A DNA stretch of 64,000 bases from Caldilineaceae bacterium. Its GTDB lineage: Bacteria > Chloroflexota > Anaerolineae > Caldilineales > Caldilineaceae. The stretch covers positions 62,001 through 126,000 of the forward strand of contig JACKBC010000012.1 in NCBI GenBank assembly GCA_020634755.1. Direction: 5' to 3'. Under the pieces are notes generated by a model. The model was not told the origin of the DNA. It ran no database searches and saw nothing but the letters and a program-made list of their open reading frames with translations. This document shows, in pieces, positions 57,906 to 64,000 of this stretch. The position numbers and the translations under genes are program-made. The stretch's first letter is position 1. Every line of letters starts with the position of its first letter.

Positions 57906-59330
57906 ATGCATCCAACAAATAACGCTTCTTCACTTTCATCAACTCTCTTTGTGATCTTTGGCGCTGGCGGCGACCTGACCTGGCGCAAGTTAATGCCCGC
58001 CCTGTACAATTTGTGGCTGGATGGCTGGCTGCCGCACGACTTTGTCATCACCGGCATAGATCGCCGCCAGATGAGCAAAGATGATTTCGCGCAACACATT
58101 CGCGACGGCATCGATCAATTTTCACGACAGGGCAAAAGCGACGATAAACAGTGGGCCGATTTTGCCACCCACTTAGACTACGTCTCGGCTGATTTTGGCG
58201 CGGCGGCCACCTTTGCTGATTTGGCAGAACGTGTTGCCGCGCTGGGCAAAGAGTGGAGCCAGCCACCCAATGTGGTCTATTATTTGGCCATATCGCCCGC
58301 ATTGATTCAGATGGTTGTCGAGGGGCTAGGCAAAGTGGGGCTGGCCGATGACCGTGACCACGCCTCCATTGTGGTGGAGAAGCCCTTTGGTCGCGACCTG
58401 GATTCGGCTCGCGCCCTCAATTCCATGTTGACTCAGACCTTTGCCGAAACGCAGATCTACCGCATCGACCACTATTTGGGCAAAGAGACTGTGCAGAATA
58501 TTCTGGCCATGCGCTTTGCCAACGCCATCTTCGAGCCGCTTTGGAACCGCACCTCGATTGAGCGTGTGGAGATCACCGTGGCCGAGTCTGTGGGGGTCGA
58601 ACATCGCGGCGGCTATTATGACCACGCTGGCGCCGTGCGCGATATGATCCAAAATCATCTGCTGCAAATTTTCTGCCTAATCAGCATGGAGCCCCCCATT
58701 GTCTTTGCCGCTGACGAAATTCGCGACAAAAAAGTAGAGGTGCTGCGCGCCGTGCGTCCGATTGCGCCGGAAAAGGTGGACCAACTTGCCAAGCGCGGCC
58801 AGTATGAAGGCTACCGGCAGGAGCCCGACGTCAGCGCCTCTTCCAACACCGAAACCTTTGCGCAACTCACGCTGCACGTGGATAACTGGCGCTGGCAAGG
58901 CGTGCCCTTTGTGTTGCGGACCGGCAAAGCCCTCAAAGATAAAGTATCGTTGGTCAAGATTCGCTTCCGTTCCATTCCCCATCGCGCCTTCCCCGCGGCC
59001 GCTGTGCCGCGCTGGCCGCGCAACGAGCTGCAAATTCACATTCAGCCCAATGAAGGCATAGACATTTGCATGCTCGCCAAAGAGCCGGGGCCAGAGCTGT
59101 TGCTCAAGCCGGTAGACATGAACTTCCGCTACAGTGAAGATTTTGCCAAAAAGCCCATGCCAGAAGCCTATGAAACGCTGCTGCTCGACGTGATGCAGCG
59201 CGACGCCACTCTCTTTATGCGCGGCGATCAAGTGGAAACCGCCTGGCGCGTTGTCATGCCCGTTTTGGACGCATGGGGGCACTCGGACGACCAGCCCACC
59301 GTTTATCCAGTCGGCTCCTGGGGACCGTGA
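57906..59330 (+). CDS. zwf: Glucose-6-phosphate 1-dehydrogenase
   Basis: 474 residues. Cofactor loop IFGAGGDLTWRKLMPALYNL near the N-terminus and catalytic RIDHYLGKETVQNILAMRFAN with the essential His and Lys. EKPFGRDLDSA, VEHRGGYYDHAGAVRDMIQNHLLQ and FVLRTGKAL are also conserved. Length is normal. It oxidises glucose-6-phosphate to 6-phosphogluconolactone, feeding Gnd. The first oxidative pentose phosphate enzymes are both here, but the lactonase is not seen. No Shine-Dalgarno is present; a promoter sits so close that the mRNA may be leaderless. Confidence 0.97.
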   Translation: MHPTNNASSLSSTLFVIFGAGGDLTWRKLMPALYNLWLDGWLPHDFVITGIDRRQMSKDDFAQHIRDGIDQFSRQGKSDDKQWADFATHLDYVSADFGAAATFADLAERVAALGKEWSQPPNVVYYLAISPALIQMVVEGLGKVGLADDRDHASIVVEKPFGRDLDSARALNSMLTQTFAETQIYRIDHYLGKETVQNILAMRFANAIFEPLWNRTSIERVEITVAESVGVEHRGGYYDHAGAVRDMIQNHLLQIFCLISMEPPIVFAADEIRDKKVEVLRAVRPIAPEKVDQLAKRGQYEGYRQEPDVSASSNTETFAQLTLHVDNWRWQGVPFVLRTGKALKDKVSLVKIRFRSIPHRAFPAAAVPRWPRNELQIHIQPNEGIDICMLAKEPGPELLLKPVDMNFRYSEDFAKKPMPEAYETLLLDVMQRDATLFMRGDQVETAWRVVMPVLDAWGHSDDQPTVYPVGSWGP

Positions 59331-59332
59331 AG

Positions 59333-59472
59333 GATGACGGAGTGACAGTGTGCAGAGGTGCAGAGGTGAAGGGATGAAGAGGTGGTCACCGATCACCCTT
59401 TCACATTTTCACCCTTTCACCCTTTCACCTTATCACCCTTCCACCCTTCCAAAACTTCACCTTGTCATCTTA
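59333..59472. repeat. Spacer repeat H6 of GTGA/TCAC type
   Basis: GCAGAGGTGAAGGGATGAAG-like units are followed by TCACCCTTTCACCCTTTCACC units, giving two mutually complementary low-complexity halves around GGTGGTCACCGATCACC. It lies between zwf and coxB. Confidence 0.6.
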
Positions 59473-59500
59473 ACCGAGACCAAGTTCATCACAGCAAACC

Positions 59501-60427
59501 ATGTTCCCATTCGACACAGCCTCACCCCAATCGGCAGTGATAGCCGAGCTATTTAACTTGATTGCGGTCATTGCCGTTGTCATCTTTATCATTGTGACCT
59601 TGGGCGTACTCTGGAGCGCCTGGCGCTATCGCCACCAAGATGGCCAGCCAGAGCCGCGCCAAATAAAGGGCAATCTGCCGCTCGAAATTGGCTGGACGCT
59701 CATCCCCTTGCTCATCTTGATCTTTGTGGCGGTGCGCACGGTGGCCGCCATGGATCTGGTGGACCCGGCGCCGCCCGTCGATCCCACCCCCGACCTGATC
59801 ATCACGGGCCACCAGTGGTGGTGGGAAATTGAATATCCACAGGCCGGCGTGATGACGGCCAATGAAATCCACATTCCCACGGGGCAGCGACTCTTGCTGC
59901 AAATTGAGGCCGCCGACGTGCTGCATAGCTTTTGGCTGCCCCAACTGGCGCGCAAAGTGGACATGATTCCCGGGCAAACGCGCTGGCTCTGGCTGGAAGT
60001 TGACGAGCCGGGCGTTTACAGCGGGGCCTGCGCTGAATTCTGCGGCGCCCAGCACGCTTGGATGCGGCTGCGCTTGACGGCCCACGCACCAGATGAATAT
60101 GAACAGTGGCTGACCCAGCAGGCCCAGACGCCTGCCCAACCCACCACTGGTGATGCCGCGGCCGGTGCACAGCTATTTCAAGAACGCACGTGCGTCAATT
60201 GCCATGCCATTGCCGGTACTGCCGGCCAAGCGCGCGTCGGCCCCGACTTGACGCATCTGGCCACGCGCGCCACCTTAGCGGCGGGGCTGCTGACCAATAC
60301 ACCGGAAAATCTGCGCGCCTGGCTTAAAGCGCCGCACACTTTAAAACCGGGCACGCTCATGCCCGACCTGCACTTGACCGACGCCGAAGTGGAGCAACTG
60401 GCCACTTATTTGGAGACGCTGCCATGA
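59501..60427 (+). CDS. coxB: Cytochrome c oxidase subunit II with fused cytochrome c domain (caa3 type)
   Basis: 308 residues. Two N-terminal helices (VIAVVIFIIVTLGVLWSAW and LPLLILIFVAV-like), then a cupredoxin domain with all CuA ligands: His in DVLHSFWLPQL, C177, E179, C181, H185 and M188 in CAEFCGAQHAWM. The C-terminal part is a cytochrome c domain with C231-VN-CH (231-235) and axial Met in GTLMPDL. It takes electrons from a c-type cytochrome or directly from a bc-type complex and passes them to subunit I. Its stop overlaps coxA by 4 nt. Confidence 0.96.
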   Translation: MFPFDTASPQSAVIAELFNLIAVIAVVIFIIVTLGVLWSAWRYRHQDGQPEPRQIKGNLPLEIGWTLIPLLILIFVAVRTVAAMDLVDPAPPVDPTPDLIITGHQWWWEIEYPQAGVMTANEIHIPTGQRLLLQIEAADVLHSFWLPQLARKVDMIPGQTRWLWLEVDEPGVYSGACAEFCGAQHAWMRLRLTAHAPDEYEQWLTQQAQTPAQPTTGDAAAGAQLFQERTCVNCHAIAGTAGQARVGPDLTHLATRATLAAGLLTNTPENLRAWLKAPHTLKPGTLMPDLHLTDAEVEQLATYLETLP

Positions 60428-62241
60428 GCCAAATCCCGCTGGTGCCTGAATCGGAAATCCCGCTGCCCCGTTTGCGTGACGACAATGGCCTGCTGAGCTG
60501 GATCGCCTCAATTGATCATAAACAGATCGGCATTATGTATCTGCTGGCCACGCTCTTCTTTTTTGCCCTGGGCGGCATTGAGGCGCTGCTTTTGCGCACG
60601 CAGCTTGCCCGCCCGGAAAGCCAGTTCCTCTCGCCCGACGCCTATAACGAACTCTTTACCATGCACGGCACCACCATGATCTTTTTGGTGGTGATGCCCA
60701 TGCTGATTGGCTTTGCCACCTATTTCGTCCCGCTCATGATCGGCGCGCGCGATATGCTCTTTCCGCGAGTCAATGCGCTGAGCTTTTGGCTGCTGCTCTT
60801 TGGCGGACTGCTGCTCTATTTTAGCTTTTTTGCCGGCGGCGCACCGACCGCGGGCTGGTTCAGCTATGTGCCGCTGAGCCAGCGTGCCTATAACACGAGC
60901 CCCGGTCTGGATTACTGGTCATTGGCGCTCTTTGGCACGGGCATCGGCACAATTCTGGCCGGCGTCAACTTTATTGGCACCGTGCTTGTTCTGCGCGCGC
61001 CCGGTATGAAATTGACCCGATTGCCGCTCTTTGTGTGGATGAACAGCGTGAATAGCGTGCTGATTTTGGGGGCGCTTTCGCTGCTCAATGCCTCATTGAT
61101 CATGCTCTTTGTCGAGCGCCAGTTCGACATGCGTTTTTTTGATGAAGCCAGCGGCGGCGATCCGCTGCTTTGGCAGCATCTCTTTTGGGCCTTTGGCCAT
61201 CCCGAAGTGTACATTATGGTGCTGCCCGCTTTTGGCATGATTTCGGAAATTATTCCGGTTTTTTCGCGCAAGCCCATCTTTGGCTATGCCTTTGTGGCCG
61301 GCTCTACGGTGGCCATTATGGTGCTCAGCTATTTGGTGTGGGCGCACCACATGTTTGCCGTGGGACTGCCCAGGATCTTCAATATCTTTTTTGCCCTGGC
61401 CAGCATGTTGATCGCCGTGCCCACTGGCGTCAAAATTTTTAACTGGATGGCCACCATGTGGGGCGGCGCCATTCGCTTTACCACGGCCATGCTCTTTGCC
61501 AGCTCTTTTCTGATTTTGTTTACCATTGGCGGCTTGAGCGGCGTTAGCTTTGCCGTGGTGCCCATCGATTGGCAGACCACCGACACCTATTACGTGGTGG
61601 CCCACATGCACTACGTGCTCTTTGGTGGGACGCTCTTTGCCATCTTTGCGGCCACCTATTATTGGTTTCCTAAGATGACGGGGCGGTTACTTTCCGAACG
61701 GCTGGGCAAGTGGCACTTCTGGCTGACCTTTGTGGGGTTTAATACGACTTTTATGGTGCAGCACTTTTTGGGCCTCATGGGGATGCCGCGGCGCGTCTAT
61801 ACCTATCCAGCGGATATGCCGGGGTGGGCGCTGCTGAATCTGATTTCAACCATTGGCGCCTACATTTTGGCGGTGTCGGTGCTGATTTTTGTTTGGAACC
61901 TGGTGGTGAGTTGGCGTCGTGGCGCCGCGGCCGGCGACAACCCGTGGCAGGGGTGGACGCTGGAGTGGGCCACCAGTTCGCCGCCGCCGGTGCACAATTT
62001 TGAGCGCGTGCCGCCCATTCGCAGCCATCGGCCACTGTACGACCTGACGCCCGCTGAACGCACAAACCAGGCCGGCTGGTCCGCGGTCAGTCAAGAAATT
62101 CCCCAGCCCACCTACGCACCGGCCACGCTGGCGCTTGGCATCATTTTTGTGTTGTGGGGGCTGGCAACAACGTGGCTCATCTCGGCAGTTGGCCTGGGCT
62201 TGATCGTGCTGGCGCTACAGCTTTGGTTTAGGCAAAAATGA
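60424..62241 (+). CDS. coxA: Cytochrome c oxidase subunit I with C-terminal extension
   Basis: 605 residues. Haem a ligands H81 (TMHGTTMIF) and H396, CuB ligands H259 (GHPEVY, with cross-linked Y263) and H308-H309 (WAHHMF), haem a3 ligand H394 (VAHMHYVLFGG). The core covers about 520 residues; the remainder carries a cytoplasmic linker (FERVPPIRSHRPLYDL) and a further helical pair (TLALGIIFVLWGLATTWLISAVGLGL, shown by its hydrophobic core VLWGLATTWL), like a fused small subunit. No separate subunit III gene follows. It reduces oxygen to water and pumps protons. Confidence 0.97.
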   Translation: MSQIPLVPESEIPLPRLRDDNGLLSWIASIDHKQIGIMYLLATLFFFALGGIEALLLRTQLARPESQFLSPDAYNELFTMHGTTMIFLVVMPMLIGFATYFVPLMIGARDMLFPRVNALSFWLLLFGGLLLYFSFFAGGAPTAGWFSYVPLSQRAYNTSPGLDYWSLALFGTGIGTILAGVNFIGTVLVLRAPGMKLTRLPLFVWMNSVNSVLILGALSLLNASLIMLFVERQFDMRFFDEASGGDPLLWQHLFWAFGHPEVYIMVLPAFGMISEIIPVFSRKPIFGYAFVAGSTVAIMVLSYLVWAHHMFAVGLPRIFNIFFALASMLIAVPTGVKIFNWMATMWGGAIRFTTAMLFASSFLILFTIGGLSGVSFAVVPIDWQTTDTYYVVAHMHYVLFGGTLFAIFAATYYWFPKMTGRLLSERLGKWHFWLTFVGFNTTFMVQHFLGLMGMPRRVYTYPADMPGWALLNLISTIGAYILAVSVLIFVWNLVVSWRRGAAAGDNPWQGWTLEWATSSPPPVHNFERVPPIRSHRPLYDLTPAERTNQAGWSAVSQEIPQPTYAPATLALGIIFVLWGLATTWLISAVGLGLIVLALQLWFRQK

Positions 62242-62302
62242 TGGCTAAAAAACCATAGTCCGAAAAGTCACGGTCTGAAAAGTCATGTGGAGGTAGGGCA
62301 AC

Positions 62303-63286
62303 ATGAATGCATCCTCAGAAGACAGGCATGAAGGTACTGGGCATGGGGTTACGAGACGTGATGTGTGGCTGCGTATGTTGCTTTATCCGCGTCATACCTT
62401 GCCCACGGCGGCGGCGCCCATGATGGTGGCGGCCGGTCTGGCCTGGCATGATGGCGTTTTTGCCTTTTTTCCGCTATTGGCCGCCTTTTTGTGTGGCTGG
62501 TTGATTCAGCTCGGCGGCGTGATCACAGACAACTATTTTAACTTGAAACGCCATCCGCACGATCGTGAGCATGCCCTGTTTGTACAGGCGCTAAATACCG
62601 GCATCATCAAACTCGACGAACTAAAGAGCGCGATCTATGGCTGCTATCTGCTGGCTATCCTAATTGCTCTGTACCTAGTCTATGTGGGCGGTTTGCCCGT
62701 GATTTGGGTGGGGGTGGCAAGCATAATGGCCAGCTTGATCTACTCGGCCGGTCCGTTTCCATTGGGAGACAACGCCTTGGGCGATCCGCTCTTTTTTATC
62801 TTTTTTGGCGTCGTCTCGGTAGTGGCCCCCTATTATGTGCAAGCGGCGGCTGTGCTGGCCTCTCCGTGGCTGTGGAACATACCGTCAGGAACCATTTCGG
62901 GAACTGTGCTGTGGGCCAGCATACCCATGGCGGCGTTAATTACCAATATTTTGGTGATTGATAATATTCGCGATCTGGATTTCGACCAGGCCAAGGGGGA
63001 GACCACATTAGCCGTGGTTCTTGGGCGGCGGGGCAGCTATATAGAATACTGCCTCTTGTTGGGGCTCGCCTATTTCATCCCCCTAATGCTTTGGCTCTTG
63101 AATGGGCTGAGCATTTGGGTTCTTTTGCCCTGGCTCTCATTGCCCTATGCGCTGCTGGTGGCCCGCCGTGTGATTACGGCCCAAAGCTATGCAGAATTGA
63201 TGCCATTAACGCCCCAAGCCGGCCAGGTTGTATTAGCATATGCGCTGTTGTTTGCGTTTGGGCTCGCCCGTTATACGCAGCTCTAA
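62303..63286 (+). CDS. menA: UbiA-family prenyltransferase, MenA-like
   Basis: 327 residues with about eight helices. First Asp-rich site reads GGVITDNYFNLKRHPHDREH, like the NDYFD-type Mg-diphosphate site of MenA; the second is DNIRDLDFDQAKGETTLAVVLG, very close to the MenA form NNIRDxxxDxxxGKxTLAV. It should prenylate 1,4-dihydroxy-2-naphthoate for menaquinone synthesis. Position between coxA and a Rieske gene could instead suggest haem O synthase, but the second motif favours MenA. RBS is GGAGG at about 13 nt. Confidence 0.8.
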   Translation: MNASSEDRHEGTGHGVTRRDVWLRMLLYPRHTLPTAAAPMMVAAGLAWHDGVFAFFPLLAAFLCGWLIQLGGVITDNYFNLKRHPHDREHALFVQALNTGIIKLDELKSAIYGCYLLAILIALYLVYVGGLPVIWVGVASIMASLIYSAGPFPLGDNALGDPLFFIFFGVVSVVAPYYVQAAAVLASPWLWNIPSGTISGTVLWASIPMAALITNILVIDNIRDLDFDQAKGETTLAVVLGRRGSYIEYCLLLGLAYFIPLMLWLLNGLSIWVLLPWLSLPYALLVARRVITAQSYAELMPLTPQAGQVVLAYALLFAFGLARYTQL

Positions 63287-63356
63287 AGGAAAACCGGCGT
63301 TTTTGGTCAGGCTACGTTCCATATAAAAACGCCTGTTTTCATCTCAACCGCCCTAT

Positions 63357-63441
63357 CAGTAGATCGCAACGGCAGCAGGTAGCGTCGGGTTCAACTGTCG
63401 AGACCGATGCCTATATCGCCCACACCGTTGCGGTCTACTGA
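63357..63441. repeat. Family A palindromic dispersed element, copy 10
   Basis: CAGTAGATCGCAACGGCAGC at left and CACCGTTGCGGTCTACTGA at right. It ends 16 bp before the start of the Rieske gene, so it lies in its leader or promoter. Confidence 0.7.
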
Positions 63442-63457
63442 GTATGGAAAGCTTTCT

Positions 63458-63988
63458 ATGACACAGCAGATGACACCCAAAAACAATGAACAAGACAAAG
63501 CGGACAGGTTAGATCGGCGGCGTTTTTTGGCGCGCATAAGCTTGTGGGCTGGCGGCGCTAGCGCCGCGCTGGTGGCTGTGCCCATGGTTGGTTTTCTATT
63601 GGCGCCGCTGTTGCGCACCAAGCCGCGCCTCTGGCGCGATGTAGGCGCACAGAGCGATTTTGCGGTTGGCGTCACCACCGATGTGGTATTGGAAGATGCG
63701 TCACCGCTGCCTTGGGCGGGTGTGACGGCCAAAACCGCGGCCTGGCTGCGCCGCGAAAGCCAGGAGGAGTTCACCGCCTTTGCCATCAACTGCTCGCACT
63801 TGGGCTGCCCGGTAACTTGGTTGCCGGACGCCAGCCTCTTTATGTGTCCATGTCACGGCGGCGTCTATAATCGGGATGGCTCAGTGGCGGCGGGCCCACC
63901 GCCGCGCCCGCTCAAGCAGTATCCGGTGCGCGTGCGCAACGGCCGTGTGGAAATCGAGACAACCGCTTTGCCCGTGGAGGGAGCTTGA
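63458..63988 (+). CDS. Rieske 2Fe-2S protein of a bc-type complex
   Basis: 176 residues from ATG 63458 (GGAAAG ahead), which excludes repeat-derived upstream codons. The N-terminus has a Tat-type signal (LDRRRFLARISLWAGG) followed by a membrane anchor. Cluster ligands are C112 and H114 (CSHLGC) and C130 and H133 (CPCHGG), with C117 and C132 placed for the usual disulfide. GPPPRPLKQYPV follows as in quinol-oxidising complexes. It carries electrons from menaquinol towards cytochrome c. A gene for the next subunit appears to begin right after it. Confidence 0.96.
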   Translation: MTQQMTPKNNEQDKADRLDRRRFLARISLWAGGASAALVAVPMVGFLLAPLLRTKPRLWRDVGAQSDFAVGVTTDVVLEDASPLPWAGVTAKTAAWLRRESQEEFTAFAINCSHLGCPVTWLPDASLFMCPCHGGVYNRDGSVAAGPPPRPLKQYPVRVRNGRVEIETTALPVEGA

Positions 63989-63989
63989 T

Positions 63990-64000
63990 ATGTTCGTGCC
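63990..64000 (+). CDS. First codons of the next gene (partial), probably a cytochrome b subunit
   Basis: ATG at 63990, 1 nt after the Rieske stop, with GGAGGGAG upstream. Only MFV can be read. The cytochrome b guess comes only from usual Rieske gene order. Confidence 0.35.

Noticed and set aside
62303..63286. Haem O synthase (CtaB) as the first choice for the UbiA-like protein
   Set aside because: The second motif DNIRDLDFDQAKGETTLAV matches MenA much better, although the position beside coxA would fit CtaB.

Overview
The window looks like a chromosomal segment of a free-living, aerobic, heterotrophic filamentous-type bacterium, most probably a Chloroflexota member of the Anaerolineae/Caldilineae side. 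This is inferred from the gene repertoire (many ABC transporters whose operons lack ATPases, caa3-type oxidase, MenA, Rieske protein, GH15 glucoamylase, insulinase-like protease, giant SdrD/TIG surface protein) and from a very repeat-rich intergenic landscape. No rRNA, tRNA or CRISPR array was recognised.

Layout. 1-4.2 kb: most of a giant secreted surface protein on the minus strand, running off the left edge. 4.2-9 kb: repeat-filled spacers, an orphan NarL-type regulator, and a small membrane operon with a ferric-reductase-like haem protein. 9-19.5 kb: M24 peptidase, two peptide-type ABC operons (binding protein plus two permeases), and a PhoB-type regulator next to TatA. 20-28.8 kb: COG4315 lipoprotein, stress and membrane proteins, glucose-dehydrogenase-like enzyme, FtsH-VIT1 pair, AI-2E-type exporter. 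29-33 kb: third peptide-type ABC operon. 33-41 kb: double-domain M16 protease and a sugar ABC operon with a DsbA-like gene inside it. 40.9-46 kb: ABC-2 drug-efflux operon. 46-46.8 kb: five tandem copies of a 146-bp structured repeat. 46.9-57.5 kb: S41 protease, glucoamylase, Dps, MscS, USP, HAD, 6-phosphogluconate dehydrogenase, HdeD, HEAT and CBM48 proteins. 57.9-64 kb: zwf, coxB, coxA, a MenA-like prenyltransferase, a Rieske protein and the first codons of a probable next respiratory gene.

The genes suggest uptake of peptides and sugars, breakdown of alpha-glucans (GH15, CBM48), oxidation of glucose and glucose-6-phosphate (GDH, Zwf, Gnd) and aerobic respiration through menaquinone, Rieske/cytochrome b and a caa3 oxidase, with stress protection by Dps, USP, HdeD and MscS.

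The most notable observations: (1) a DsbA-family thiol oxidoreductase whose first active-site cysteine is encoded by in-frame TGA (U-P-G-C), a candidate selenoprotein that ordinary gene calling splits in two; (2) a 5 x 146-bp tandem array with nested hairpins and a unit length not divisible by three, a candidate structured RNA array; (3) at least six families of short palindromic dispersed elements, one with about ten copies; (4) long hairpins placed between binding-protein and permease genes in all three peptide-type ABC operons.
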